Source: Bacillota bacterium
Lineage (GTDB): Bacteria > Bacillota > Desulfotomaculia > Desulfotomaculales > VENG01
Assembly (NCBI GenBank): GCA_009711705.1
Contig: VENG01000015.1
Span: forward strand, 129,709 to 193,708
Length of the DNA: 64,000 nt
Direction of reading: 5' to 3'
Of the stretch, positions 45,433-56,100 are shown piece after piece (positions within the stretch are counted from its first letter, which is position 1; the number at the start of each line of letters is the position of its first letter). A model generated the notes under the pieces. That model was not told where the DNA came from. It made no database searches and saw only the letters and a program-made list of their open reading frames with translations. A program made the position numbers and the translations under genes.

Positions 45433-46776
45433 TTATTCCTTTTTAATGGCTTCCAGTGCACTGAGATTCATTGCCCTTCGGGCCGGATAATAGCCTGAAA
45501 TCAATCCGATCAAGCTGGTAAAAGTCAGGGCGCTTGCCGCCAGCCATAGTGGAATGATGGAAGTCTTCCCGGATCCTCCCTGCATCCCCCCGGTGTCGAA
45601 CAACACGAATCCGGTGGTATTTAAGAGATAGGAGACGCCGTAGCTAAGAGCGACGCCGATTACTCCCCCGAAGAAGCCGATCATTCCGGATTCAAGGAGG
45701 AACAGTTTCCTGATATCCCCCAGTGAGGCGCCGATCACCTTTATTACCCCGATCTCCCTTGTCCTTTCATAAATGGACATGACCATGGTGTTGGTAATCC
45801 CAATGGCGGCAACCAACAGGGAGACGGCGCCGATAGCTCCAAGCACCTTCTGGATACCGGCCGCGGTCCTTTGCATGGATTCCAGGATGTCGGTCAGACT
45901 GTCCGCATTAAATCCCTCACCCTTTATTTGCTGCTGCACACTTTGGACATCATTAATATTTTTTACCTTTACCAGGATTTTGGAATACCCGTCGAGCCTT
46001 ATGACCTCATTCTGTTTTTTGCCCCGGTTATGATCCCGAACCATCTTTTTTAACGGCTCAATGGGTATGAACACGTTATAATCGTTTTCAAATTTATCAT
46101 CCTCCAAAATCCCGACGCCCTTAACAGTATAAGCTTTTGGGGACTTACTGTCGCCGCCGCTGCTTTCATTGGATTCCCCGTAGGACATATCCAGGGATAA
46201 TGTGAGTCTGTCTTGCATCAAGTCGATGTCAGGCGGTGCATAGTTGCGTGCCCTGGGGTTGCGAAAAAAATTCTCGATTCCGGCGCCAAACAGCAAATTG
46301 AGGTTATCATCATCCTGCAGCAGCCTTCCCTCACCGGCGCTAAGGTTAAGTTTGTCCATTTGGCCGGGGTCAATTCCCTGGAGCCGTACATGGGCAAGGT
46401 ACCTCCTCGAAACCAGCTTACCGGGGACTTCAATGAAAGGGATAACAGCCTCCACATCCAGGATCCCGGAAAACAAAGCAACCGCTTTATCATCCAGCTC
46501 CTGCTGCTCCCCTGGGTTCCTTCCAGTACCTTGTCCCTGGTTGGATCCCATATACCTGCCGTCCGAAGAAGATCGCACGTTAACAATATTCAAGCTGCCC
46601 ATGCGGCTGAGTTCTTCCTTGAACCCCTCATTCATGCCTACCCCAATAGAAACCATAATGATAATGGAGGCGGTGCCGATCACCACGCCCGTCACAGTAA
46701 GTATTGTCCTTACCTTCCGCCGCAGGAGGTTTTTCAGGGTCATTGCCACCAGATCAACACTATTCATCTTCATCAA
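45433..46776 (-). CDS. MacB/FtsX-type ABC transporter permease
   Basis: 447-aa protein with one N-terminal helix, a large extracytoplasmic MacB-PCD domain (about 45-305), and three C-terminal helices with the FtsX motif TREIGVIKVIGAS. The N-terminal LLRRKVRTILTVTGVVIGTASIIIM is typical. The gene overlaps the upstream repeat-protein gene by 17 bp. MacB-type permeases act by mechanotransmission rather than translocating the substrate through the membrane. Confidence 0.92.
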   Translation of the reverse strand: MMKMNSVDLVAMTLKNLLRRKVRTILTVTGVVIGTASIIIMVSIGVGMNEGFKEELSRMGSLNIVNVRSSSDGRYMGSNQGQGTGRNPGEQQELDDKAVALFSGILDVEAVIPFIEVPGKLVSRRYLAHVRLQGIDPGQMDKLNLSAGEGRLLQDDDNLNLLFGAGIENFFRNPRARNYAPPDIDLMQDRLTLSLDMSYGESNESSGGDSKSPKAYTVKGVGILEDDKFENDYNVFIPIEPLKKMVRDHNRGKKQNEVIRLDGYSKILVKVKNINDVQSVQQQIKGEGFNADSLTDILESMQRTAAGIQKVLGAIGAVSLLVAAIGITNTMVMSIYERTREIGVIKVIGASLGDIRKLFLLESGMIGFFGGVIGVALSYGVSYLLNTTGFVLFDTGGMQGGSGKTSIIPLWLAASALTFTSLIGLISGYYPARRAMNLSALEAIKKE

Positions 46777-48514
46777 ACTCTATTCTCTTCTTTCTTTTCC
46801 TTTTTGAAGCCACAATACCTGTTACCATTGCGGCAGCAAGTCCGGTTCCCATTCCGATCCAGAAGGAATTATTCTTAAACACTTTTTCCACGACCCCTTG
46901 TCTCTCGCCCATACCATCGGGGGGCACCTGCTCAGAGGGATCCACAGGGGGCGATTCAACGGTGTTAACGGAAAACTCCCTTACGTATTCCTGGGGCTCC
47001 CCGGAAGGATCATCAAAGGTAAAGACCAGCTCTCCGTTCAGTTGCCCGGTCTCTGTCGGGATAATGTTGGTCTCGAAGTAGTCGTAAGAGCCGGAATCAA
47101 AATTGCCGACATATAACTGCTTTTCCTGCACCTCGAATTTCCCTTCAACCCGAACCATTACGTTATTTAGCCTGGTCTTACCCGTATTGTAAAACTCCAC
47201 GCTGACGGGCACGGGTTGTCCGACAAAAGCCTCCGGTGGCAGGCTGATTTCCCCGGCACTGAGTTGGGATTGTTGAATGACAGGGATGCCGATCAGCTCT
47301 GTAGCTTCGTACTCCTCTCCATCCCCGTCCTGGTATTCAAAGTTGGCGGTTACCGTATAAGTCTGGGGCTCCGCATCGGGGATGGTGTACATGACCAGGC
47401 TTTTCGCGGATACTCCCTTGGGCTCGATGGAGTCAATGAAAAAGGTATTGCTGCTGCCCACCGGGGTAAAGACAATCTTACCTTCCTCGTCCGAGTCAAT
47501 GCCGGTCAGATAGACCTTGATGTTCCTTACGGTTCTGGTACTGCTGGTATTGAGGAAGGACATCTCCAGTCTGAACTGTTCCCCGGCCCGTACTACCATG
47601 GGATCAAAACGGTAGCTGTTAATGATGATTTTGGGGATCAGCTTGCTCCTGGAAGCATTCACGTTCACCCCCGCGTACTGGTTCACCGTCACCCTGTCAT
47701 TGCCCCGCGCCGAGTCCTCGTATTCCACGCTGATATGGATGTTGTAATACTTGGATTGCAGATCGTCGCCGGCAAAAAGTTTAAAGTCCGCGGCATGGGA
47801 CTTGCCCGGATCCAGGCTGTCGATCATTATTATATCGGGTGACTTGGAAAAGATGCCCTCGTCGCCTTTGAGCGATACTTTAATGTTTTCCGCCCGTGTT
47901 TTCCCATTATTCTTTACCATAAAGGCCAGGGAGAAGCTTTCGTTATCCTGGATCCGCTCCGGTGTGACTACAATGTTTTCGATGGCCACATCGGCACTTT
48001 TTCCTTTGCCCTTCACGCTAATGAACAGATTATAATCGTCGGAATAGCTGCTTTGCTGTTCATCCCTGTAGGTGGCCTTGACAACCAAATTATAGTTCCC
48101 GCCGTCCATCTTCTCTGAGGCAAGAAGGGGAAATTCTAGCGTGGTTTGCCGGTTTTTCCCGAGAGTTTCCACATATTTGGTAACCGAATCACCCGCAATG
48201 GTGAACTCCTCGTTGCTAAGCCCCGCAGGGGAGACCCTTACGGTTTCCGCCTTCTCGTCGCCTATGTTGGCGAGGGTAAGGCTGACGGTTACCTTGTCTC
48301 CCGCTTCAACAGTCTCGGGGCTGTAGCTAACATCCTTAACAACCAGAATAGGTCCGCTGCTACTGCTGCTACTGCTACTATTGCTATTTCCCACCGATCC
48401 GTAAACAGCATCGGCCACCGAATATTTAAGTTGGATACTATTTTGGTTCTCGCTGAACGGTAGGAACAGTGTCATAACCAAAACCATAAAAGTAACAAGC
48501 AGTCTCTTGCTCAT
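46760..48514 (-). CDS. Secreted, membrane-anchored protein with NEW3/CARDB-like repeats
   Basis: 584-aa protein with an N-terminal signal (about 1-20), a poly-Ser linker, four or five repeated Ig-like beta domains (for example at about 53-150, 172-265, 285-400 and 418-510) with KVTVSLTLANIGDE, SFSLAFMVKNNGKT and PVSVEFYNTGKT repeats, and a C-terminal transmembrane helix near 560 followed by basic and acidic residues. This is the COG1361-like S-layer domain pattern. It overlaps the ABC ATPase gene by 4 bp and the permease gene by 17 bp. In the position where MacA would be expected, it may be its functional replacement. Confidence 0.8.
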   Translation of the reverse strand: MSKRLLVTFMVLVMTLFLPFSENQNSIQLKYSVADAVYGSVGNSNSSSSSSSSGPILVVKDVSYSPETVEAGDKVTVSLTLANIGDEKAETVRVSPAGLSNEEFTIAGDSVTKYVETLGKNRQTTLEFPLLASEKMDGGNYNLVVKATYRDEQQSSYSDDYNLFISVKGKGKSADVAIENIVVTPERIQDNESFSLAFMVKNNGKTRAENIKVSLKGDEGIFSKSPDIIMIDSLDPGKSHAADFKLFAGDDLQSKYYNIHISVEYEDSARGNDRVTVNQYAGVNVNASRSKLIPKIIINSYRFDPMVVRAGEQFRLEMSFLNTSSTRTVRNIKVYLTGIDSDEEGKIVFTPVGSSNTFFIDSIEPKGVSAKSLVMYTIPDAEPQTYTVTANFEYQDGDGEEYEATELIGIPVIQQSQLSAGEISLPPEAFVGQPVPVSVEFYNTGKTRLNNVMVRVEGKFEVQEKQLYVGNFDSGSYDYFETNIIPTETGQLNGELVFTFDDPSGEPQEYVREFSVNTVESPPVDPSEQVPPDGMGERQGVVEKVFKNNSFWIGMGTGLAAAMVTGIVASKRKRKKRIEFDEDE

Positions 48515-49227
48515 AATAGCGAACCTCTCTCCGTCATCGTTTCGTTTTTCTTTATATGGGCGATATTTCCGTCTTTAATATGAACAATTCTGTTTGCATA
48601 TTCAGAAATTTCCCCGTCATGGGTTACGATAATCAGGGTCTGGTTGTGTTCCCCGGCCAAAGAAGTGATCAGATCCATAACCTCCAAGGTAGTCCTGGAA
48701 TCCAGATTTCCTGTAGGCTCATCGGCAAAGACGATCTCCGGATTAGTGATGAAGGCCCGGGCGATACTCACCCTTTGCTGCTGGCCCCCGCTCATTTGTG
48801 ACGGCTTGTGCTGCAAACGATCCCCAAGCTTCACGGCCTTCAACAACTTTCGGGCCCTTTTTTCCCTGATATGCCCGGGTATACCTTTAAAAACCAGGGG
48901 CAGACTCACATTCTCCAGGGCGGTGAGGGTTTCCAGGAGGTTATAGGACTGAAACACGAAGCCTATGTATTTCTGCCGTATCCGGGTAAGCTGATTCTCG
49001 TCCATTTTTCTCAGAGCATACTTTTTAATTCTTATTTCACCCTTCGTGGGCTTTTCCAGACCGGCCATCAGGTTTAAAAGCGTGGACTTTCCTGAACCTG
49101 AAGTACCTAAAAGACAGCAGAACTCCCCCTTCCCAATGGTGAGGTTTACATTGTCGAGGGCCACCACCTTTTCGCTACCCATCCGGTATATCTTCCGTAT
49201 ATTCTTTAATTCGATGATATTTTCCAT
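48511..49227 (-). CDS. ABC transporter ATP-binding protein (LolD/MacB type)
   Basis: About 238-aa ATPase: Walker A LLGTSGSGKSTLLNL, Q-loop, signature MSGGQQQRVSIARAF, Walker B VFADEPTGNLDS and the H-loop IVTHD. The start MENIIELKNIRK at 49227 has TAGGT at five bases; the ORF also runs back to a TTG at 49248. It is the first gene of the three-gene cassette with the repeat protein and the FtsX-type permease. Confidence 0.93.
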   Translation of the reverse strand: MENIIELKNIRKIYRMGSEKVVALDNVNLTIGKGEFCCLLGTSGSGKSTLLNLMAGLEKPTKGEIRIKKYALRKMDENQLTRIRQKYIGFVFQSYNLLETLTALENVSLPLVFKGIPGHIREKRARKLLKAVKLGDRLQHKPSQMSGGQQQRVSIARAFITNPEIVFADEPTGNLDSRTTLEVMDLITSLAGEHNQTLIIVTHDGEISEYANRIVHIKDGNIAHIKKNETMTERGSLL

Positions 49228-49325
49228 AACGTACCTATTCGACATCAATATCCAAAATCATGCCCTAAGTGATACATTTTGGTAATTCTTTTAAAACCGA
49301 CCACGGACCACGGGGACGGTTCGAG

Positions 49326-49472
49326 ACCAGTGAAAAAGTCAAAAAATATGGCAAAGAGCCAAGATTGTCATTCTGAGTGCAGCGAAGAATCTGATTATTC
49401 ATACGGCTTTCAAGATTCTTCATTTCACTTCGTTTCATTCAGAATGACACGAATCTGGACTTTTTCACTGGT
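49326..49472. mobile_element. 147-bp palindromic MITE-like element
   Basis: 15-bp perfect terminal inverted repeats (49326-49340 and 49458-49472), inner 11-bp inverted repeat around TGTCATTCTGA (49366-49376 and 49439-49449) and a third pair GAAGAATCT/AGATTCTTC. The TGTCATTCTGAG...GCGAAGAATCT core resembles a palindromic repeat I recall in many bacterial genomes. No transposase is present. Confidence 0.75.
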
Positions 49473-49555
49473 CCCGGACGGTTCTTGTGGCTGGTTTTAA
49501 CGACGGCGGTGGTTCTAAATGGTTCTTCTTAAGGTTCTAATCGGAAATTTTTACA

Positions 49556-49589
49556 TAAAAAAACTCACTATCAGATAATTCCTGATAGT
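49556..49589 (-). terminator. Hairpin plus T-run on the minus strand
   Basis: Stem ACTATCAG/CTGATAGT (49567-49574, 49582-49589), then GAG and seven T on the minus strand. It lies 260 bp beyond the yigZ stop and could end that transcript. Confidence 0.5.
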
Positions 49590-49848
49590 AAGCCTTAGCA
49601 ACGTTACCGCACAATAACTTTAGTTAAAATTGATTTCGCTGCAGAAACCCTATTTTCTATAAATCAACTACAATATATAACCGTCAAAGATTTGCTCTTA
49701 ACTATATATGGACACAATCGCTTAAATTTGGACTTTTCGCAGTGGAATCAAAATTAGGTTTTATTTTGGATTTGAGATTATCATACGCTTTTTGAATTTT
49801 TAATCATAGCGTCACCCCGTCCCGTGATATCTCGTGCATATTATGTAA

Positions 49849-50490
49849 TCAGAAACAATGATTGAGGAAATCCACACCCAGGTAAATTGATTTCCCATCA
49901 TTGACTTGTATTTGGGCCGCTGTGAGGTCAATTAATCGCTCTGACAATTTATGTATTGCGTCCGGGCGCAAAAGAAAATTAATCTTTACTTTCTCTGCAT
50001 AATCAATATTTATATGCCGTCCCCCGGCTTTTTCCACCTCTCGTTGGACCGGGCCCAGCCACTGGTAGTCCATAGTCAAATGAACATTACGGTATAATAC
50101 TTTTTGCAGTACTCCTGCGGCAGTAATACCCTTCACCGCCGCTTCCTTATAAGCCCGTACCAAGCCACCCGCACCTAGTTTAATTCCCCCAAAATACCTG
50201 GAAACCACTAATACTGTTCTTAAGAGCCCTTTATGTGAAATAACTTCGAAAACTGGCATTCCTGCCGTCCCACCGGGCTCTCCGTCATCACTGTATTTTT
50301 GAATTTGATCGCTTATTCTGTATGCAAACACGTTATGGTTGGCTTTTTTATGATTACCGGCGATGGCTTTGATAAAATCAACAGCTTCTAGCTCATTACC
50401 AACCGGAGCAGCACTGGTGATAAAACGAGACTTTTTGATAATTATCTCACTTTCGGCTTGTTGATCAAGAGTCAAATAACTGTCTTGCAT
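49849..50490 (-). CDS. YigZ/IMPACT-family protein
   Basis: 213-aa protein with the UPF0029 N-terminal domain (KKSRFITSAAPV, HNVFAYRI, SDDGEPGGTAGMP, SRYFGGIKLGAGGLVRAY) and a C-terminal DUF1949 domain. The eukaryotic relative IMPACT regulates Gcn2; the bacterial function is unclear. It is 17 bp after pyrF, where many operons have pyrE. Confidence 0.93.
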   Translation of the reverse strand: MQDSYLTLDQQAESEIIIKKSRFITSAAPVGNELEAVDFIKAIAGNHKKANHNVFAYRISDQIQKYSDDGEPGGTAGMPVFEVISHKGLLRTVLVVSRYFGGIKLGAGGLVRAYKEAAVKGITAAGVLQKVLYRNVHLTMDYQWLGPVQREVEKAGGRHINIDYAEKVKINFLLRPDAIHKLSERLIDLTAAQIQVNDGKSIYLGVDFLNHCF

Positions 50491-50507
50491 AATGGCCTCC
50501 GCTTGTC

Positions 50508-51227
50508 TTATTTAAGGCTCATTTCGTCAATAATCTGTCGTGCAGCTGCTGCCGGGTCTTCCGCAGCGGTTACCGGGCGCCCCACTACAAGGTAGGTTGA
50601 CCCTGCTTTCAATGCGTCTGCCGGTGTAACTATTCTTTTCTGGTCTCCCGCCGCTGAACCGGCGGGACGAATACCCGGGGTGACAATAATAAATTGCTTA
50701 CCACACATTTGACGTATAGCTGCTGCCTCCCGGGCCGAAGCCACAACTCCGTCCAGTCCACTATCCTGGGCCATCTTTGCCCAAAGCTTTACTCTTTCCT
50801 CTATGCTGCCGGTTATTCCAATCTGGTTATTGAACTCCTCTTGCCCCAAACTTGTCAGCACGGTAACGGCAATAACCCGGGGCCGTCTTATACCCAGGCG
50901 GACAGCCTCTTCCCCTGCCGCCCGGGCCGCCGCTTGCATCATTTCTGTTCCACCTGCGGCATGCACATTGATAATCTCTGCCCCATACCTAGTTAAAACC
51001 TTCACCGCCCTGGACACGGTGTTAGGAATATCATGGAGTTTTAAATCGATAAATATTTTTGCGCCCAGCTCTCTAATGGTGTGTATTAGATCAGGGCCAC
51101 AGGAGTAGAACAATTCCATACCCACTTTAAACATATCAACCTGCGGAGTGAGCACGCGAGCCAGTTCCAGGGCCCTTTCTTTACTGTCCACATCCAAAGC
51201 CACAATCAGATGCTCATTAGGTTTCAA
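50508..51227 (-). CDS. pyrF: Orotidine 5'-phosphate decarboxylase
   Basis: Final step to UMP. The 239-aa product has ALDVDSKERAL, the catalytic IFIDLKLHDIPNTV and GIRPAGSAAGDQKR. A TTG at 51227 with AAAGGAGG seven bases upstream is the preferred start; an ATG at 51254 overlaps pyrD without one. Last pyr gene of the run. Confidence 0.95.
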   Translation of the reverse strand: MKPNEHLIVALDVDSKERALELARVLTPQVDMFKVGMELFYSCGPDLIHTIRELGAKIFIDLKLHDIPNTVSRAVKVLTRYGAEIINVHAAGGTEMMQAAARAAGEEAVRLGIRRPRVIAVTVLTSLGQEEFNNQIGITGSIEERVKLWAKMAQDSGLDGVVASAREAAAIRQMCGKQFIIVTPGIRPAGSAAGDQKRIVTPADALKAGSTYLVVGRPVTAAEDPAAAARQIIDEMSLK

Positions 51228-51250
51228 CGAAAAACCTCCTTTTTCCCATC

Positions 51251-52174
51251 TCACTGGTGTGCCTTCCCAATAAGCTGGTTCACATCAGAATACCCGTTTT
51301 TCACTAAAAATTGTTCAATTCCTTCTATAATATCCACTGTAGCCCGGGGGTTGATAAAGTTTGCGGTACCAACAGCTACGGCAGTGGCACCGGCCATTAT
51401 AAACTCCAGCGCATCTTCAGCAGAAGTTACTCCCCCCATGCCGATGATGGGTAAATTTGTTTCTTTGTAAACCTGCCACACCAAGCGGACAGCAACAGGT
51501 TTTACAGCCGGGCCGCTTAAGCCGCCCAGAGTGTTACCCAAAACAGGCCGCATGGTATGTATGTCAATTTTCATGCCCAGCAAAGTATTAATCATGGCCA
51601 GCCCATCGGCACCGGCTTCTGCTACACTTTGGGCAACCCTGACTATATCGGTTACATTTGGTGAGAGCTTAACAATTACCGGCAAGTCTGTATTGCCCTT
51701 TACCGCACGCGTTACTTCCGCGGCAGCCACGGGATCACTTCCGAACTGCAAGCCACCTTTTTTTACGTTGGGGCAGGATACATTTACTTCAATGCCGGCG
51801 GCATATGATTGGTCCAATTTCTTTGCCACCAAACCGTAATCATCCGGTGTATCACCGGAGATATTTACAATTACAGGAATACTAAACTGTTGGAGACGGG
51901 GCAAGATCTCATCAACCACAATATCAACCCCGGGGTTTTGCAGCCCAATGGCATTAAGAATGCCGCACGGCGTCTCAACTATACGCGGCGGGGGGTTCCC
52001 CTCGCGTGGATGCAGAGTAGTTCCCTTTACTACTAAGGCTCCTAACCTGGAAAGGTCAAGATAATGAGCATATTCCTCTCCGAACCCAAAAGTTCCGGAA
52101 GCTGTAGTGACAGGGTTTTTCATTTTTATACCTGCACAATTCACACCAAGGTTAATATCTGTCCTCACTCCCAC
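51251..52174 (-). CDS. pyrD: Dihydroorotate dehydrogenase B, catalytic subunit
   Basis: 307-aa FMN subunit of the NAD-dependent class 1B enzyme. The active-site cysteine is in [13 protein letters not shown]; other signatures are GALVVKGTT and [10 protein letters not shown]. Class 1B is confirmed by the adjacent pyrK, which overlaps it by 10 bp. Confidence 0.95.
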   Translation of the reverse strand: MGVRTDINLGVNCAGIKMKNPVTTASGTFGFGEEYAHYLDLSRLGALVVKGTTLHPREGNPPPRIVETPCGILNAIGLQNPGVDIVVDEILPRLQQFSIPVIVNISGDTPDDYGLVAKKLDQSYAAGIEVNVSCPNVKKGGLQFGSDPVAAAEVTRAVKGNTDLPVIVKLSPNVTDIVRVAQSVAEAGADGLAMINTLLGMKIDIHTMRPVLGNTLGGLSGPAVKPVAVRLVWQVYKETNLPIIGMGGVTSAEDALEFIMAGATAVAVGTANFINPRATVDIIEGIEQFLVKNGYSDVNQLIGKAHQ

Positions 52175-52947
52175 ACCACCTCACTTGCGGAAAATACCGG
52201 CCCATCCACGCAAACATGACTGTATGTAAATTCCTCCGGGCGTCCCGTTCGGGTTTTACAAGCACAGGCCAGGCATGCACCCACCCCGCACCCCATTCTT
52301 TCCTCCAGGGAAAACTGTCCGGGTACATTATGTTCTTTTATTATTTCGGCCAGCGCCCGCATCATAGGCCGGGGACCGCAGGCAAATACCATATCCAGGC
52401 CGGAAATAAAATCCGGTGAGCAGATATCGGTCACCCGGCCATAATGACCGGCTGAACCATCATCTGTAGCCACCTGCACACGGTGACCGAGCTCATGAAT
52501 ATCCTCTACCAGTATAAGGTGCCCGGCGGAAGAAGCACCCAAAAAAACATCCGCAATAGACCCGCTCTCACTGAGCTTCTGAAGCAGGAAATAAAGAGGT
52601 GCAATTCCTATGCCCCCCGCAACTACCAATACTTTAGAGGCGACAGGGGGAAGTGTAAACCCATTTCCCAAAGGTCCCATTACATCCAGTTGGTCATAAT
52701 CATACAGCCTGGCCGTGCCCCGCCCGGCAACCCGGTATAACAGGCTAACCGTACCCTTGTCCTTATCCGCCGTGTGAATACTTATTGGACGGCGAAGCAG
52801 CGGATCCAGGGTATCTGAACAAAGTACATGCAAAAATTGCCCCGGCTGTGATCTGTGGGCAATGTCCGGTGCATGTACTCTTAAAAGATTGTATCCCGGC
52901 ATGATGTGCTTGCGGTTTGTTACTTTTGCGGCGGTCATCAATTTCAT
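52165..52947 (-). CDS. pyrK: Dihydroorotate dehydrogenase B, electron transfer subunit
   Basis: 260-aa FAD and [2Fe-2S] protein that passes electrons from PyrD to NAD+. FAD-binding [11 protein letters not shown]-binding [22 protein letters not shown], and the Fe-S cysteines in [15 protein letters not shown] and HVCVDGPVF. The upstream intercistronic gap of about 170 bp is unusually structured. Confidence 0.94.
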   Translation of the reverse strand: MKLMTAAKVTNRKHIMPGYNLLRVHAPDIAHRSQPGQFLHVLCSDTLDPLLRRPISIHTADKDKGTVSLLYRVAGRGTARLYDYDQLDVMGPLGNGFTLPPVASKVLVVAGGIGIAPLYFLLQKLSESGSIADVFLGASSAGHLILVEDIHELGHRVQVATDDGSAGHYGRVTDICSPDFISGLDMVFACGPRPMMRALAEIIKEHNVPGQFSLEERMGCGVGACLACACKTRTGRPEEFTYSHVCVDGPVFSASEVVWE

Positions 52948-52977
52948 AACTGTACCTCCCGGCGATAAAGAAGACTT

Positions 52978-53104
52978 GGTTCAGGTGGGGTTTCCCCCTC
53001 CGGGGACGCGTGACCCCATCTGAACCTTAGTCGCATTTATTTCGAGCTTACAGGCTGTGCGAAGATAAAGAGGATATTAACCCCGGGCCTTTGGGCCCGG
53101 GGTT
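52978..53104 (-). repeat. Two hairpins between carB and pyrK
   Basis: First (53079-53104): 11-bp GC-rich stem AACCCCGGGCC with its complement, 11 bp after the carB stop. Second (52978-53026): 13-bp inverted repeat with one mismatch, and nested CCCC/GGGG pairs. Neither is followed by a strong T-run on the minus strand, so they may be processing or mRNA-stability elements, a weak terminator or a repeat-element remnant. Confidence 0.6.
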
Positions 53105-53114
53105 ATATTTTACT

Positions 53115-56100
53115 TTAAGAAAGATACTCCTGTAGTGGGATAATGTCCAGCTTGCTGCCTTCCTTGAACTCTCCCAATACTTCCAGAATGGCCTTGGCAG
53201 TGTCCAGGGAAGTCAAGGCCGGTACCCCCATTTCCACCACGGCTCGTCTAATTCGGAAACCATCTCTTTCCGGAGCCTTGCCCTTAGTAAGAGTATTAAT
53301 CACTAAGTGAATCTTGTTGTCCCGTAAAAGGTCTGCTATATGCGGTGAACCTTCGCGGACCTTATTCACTCTCTCCACCTGCAGTCCTTTATTGGCCAAA
53401 AAATCTGCCGTTCCGCCGGTGGCACAAATATTATAACCAAGATCGGCAAATCCCTTTACAATGGGATATGCTTCTTCCTTATCCTTGTCGGCAATGGTGG
53501 CCAAAATTGTACCCCGGAAGGGGAATACACATCCTGAGGCTACAAGTGCCTTGTAAAGGGCCGCCCTGTAAGAGTGATTAACTCCCATCACCTCTCCGGT
53601 GGATTTCATTTCAGGCCCAAGTGAAATATCCACTTGCAGCAGTTTGGCAAAGCTAAATACCGGTGCTTTAACCCCCACTATATTTGGCTCGGGATATAAT
53701 CCACTCTCGTAACCCATCGCTTTAAGATTTTGACCCAAAATAGCCTTGGTGGCTAAATTAACCATGGGAATACCGGTAATCTTACTCATGTAAGGCACGG
53801 TACGGCTGGCCCGAGGATTAACTTCCAGTACATAAAGTTCCCCGTCAAATAACACGTATTGTATATTAATCATACCTCTGACGTCCAACTCTTTGGCCAA
53901 CCTGGTAGTATAATCCACTATTTTATCACGGGTGGATTGATCCAGGCCGTCAGGCGGGTAAACCGCTATACTGTCGCCTGAATGCACCCCGGCTCTTTCC
54001 ACGTGCTTCATAATGCCGGGAATCATTACCGTCTCCCCGTCACAAATGGCATCCACTTCCAACTCCACACCCAGGAAGTATTTATCAACCAACACCGGGT
54101 GTTCAGGCGTTACTAATACAGCGTTATTCATGTAGTTGCGCAGTTCGTCCATATTATACACTATTTCCATGGCTCTGCCGCCCAGCACGTAAGAAGGGCG
54201 TACCAGTACAGGAAAACCAATCTTTTTGGCGATTATTTCGGCCTGTTCGTAAGAAATAGCGGTCTTCCCGGGCGGGCGCGGTATATTTAGTTTATTAAGC
54301 ATATCATCGAAGCGCTCGCGGTCTTCAGCCCGGTCAATTCCGTCCATGGAAGTACCCAACACCTTGATGCCTTCTTTGCTCAACTTTTCCGCCAGGTTAA
54401 TGGCTGTTTGACCACCGAATTGAACAATAACCCCTTCCGGTCTTTCCTTTTCCAAAATCCTCAATACATCTTCGGTAACCAATGGCTCGAAGTAAAGCCT
54501 GTCGGAAGTATCAAAGTCGGTACTTACTGTTTCCGGGTTATTGTTAATGATAATGGCTTCCATACCCTCTTCCTGGAGGGACCAAACTGAATGTACACAG
54601 CAGTAGTCAAATTCAATACCCTGACCGATACGAATAGGTCCACCGCCCAGTACCACAACCTTACGATTATTTGTGGTCTCAACCTCGTCCTCAGTATCGT
54701 AGCAGGAATAGTAATAAGGGGTTTGGGCTTCAAACTCAGCAGCACAAGTGTCAACCATCTTATAAACGGGTTTTATATTATGCCCAATGCGAAGTTCACG
54801 AACTTCCTTTTCGGTTACCCCCGCAGCCTGGGCCAAATAAGCATCTGCCATGCCCATTCGCTTGGCCTTGATAAGAAATTCAGAAGTTAAAGTGTTGATG
54901 CCGCCCCTGCTAAGAGCGGATTCCATATCAACAATGTTTTTAATTTTTTGTAGGAAAAACACATCAACTTTAGATATATTGTGGATATGCTCCAGCAGCA
55001 TACCGCGCCTGAGCGCCTCTGCAATTATAAATAAGCGCTCATCTTCAGGAAATCGAAGCTTATTTTCTATATCCTCATCTGACAAGTCCTTGGCTCCCGG
55101 CAAAATCAATCCCGAAATGCCAATTTCGAGCGAGCGCACGGCCTTCATTACGGCACCTTCAAAGGTACGGTCAATGGACATTACTTCACCGGTGGCCTTC
55201 ATTTGTGTGCCCAGGGTGCGGTCGCCAAGGGCGAACTTATCAAAGGGCCAGCGTGGGAACTTTAACACCACATAGTCAATGGCGGGTTCAAAGCAAGCGT
55301 AGGTTTTGCCTGTTACAGCATTTCTAATTTCGTCCAGCGTATAACCGATGCCGATCTTACTGGCTACCTTGGCAATAGGATACCCCGTAGCCTTGGATGC
55401 CAGTGCGGAAGATCTGGAGACCCTTGGATTTACTTCAATTACATAATAATCAAAACTATTGGGGTCAAGGGCAAACTGCACATTACAACCACCCTCCACA
55501 CCCAGTGCTCGAATAATCTTTAAGGATGCGGTACGCAGCATCTGGTATTCCTTATCACTGAGAGTTTGGGCGGGGGCAGTTACAATGCTGTCACCGGTAT
55601 GAACACCCATGGGATCAAGGTTTTCCATGCTACAGATGGTTATGCAATTATCAGCACCGTCCCGCATGACCTCATACTCCAGTTCCTTCCAACCTACCAA
55701 ACTCTTTTCAATCAGGGCCTGGTGAATGATGCTGGCTTTGAGACCGTAACCTGCAATATTGATGAGCTCTTCCATACTGGAAACCATGCCGCCCCCGGTA
55801 CCACCCAGTGTATATGCAGGACGCACAACCAGGGGGAAACCTATTTTCTTGGCAAATTCCACAGCTTCATCAACGCTGCTTACAATTGTGCTTTCGGGTA
55901 CCGGCTCATTAATTCTGGCCATGGTGTCCTTGAATTCTTCCCGGTCTTCAGCGCGCTTAATAGCATCCAGCTGGGTCCCTAAAAGCTCCACCCCTTCGGC
56001 CTGCAGCAGCCCTTTTTCCGATAACTGCAGAGCCATATTCAGTCCCACCTGGCCACCCAGTGAGGGCAGCAGCCCATCCGGTTTTTCTTTTCTAATTACT

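Larger units (their letters stand above)
49228..49848. other. Non-coding region with a palindromic repeat element
   Basis: 620 bp with no gene. It contains a 147-bp palindromic element (49326-49472) with GGGGACGGTT and GGACGGTTCTTG flanks, and an 8-bp stem followed by T7 (49556-49589). The remaining 250 bp is AT-rich and shows no ORF. Confidence 0.7.

Noticed and set aside
46213..46878. 221-aa plus-strand ORF and other long antisense frames opposite the ABC genes
   Set aside because: They mirror strong coding on the minus strand and show no recognisable motif.
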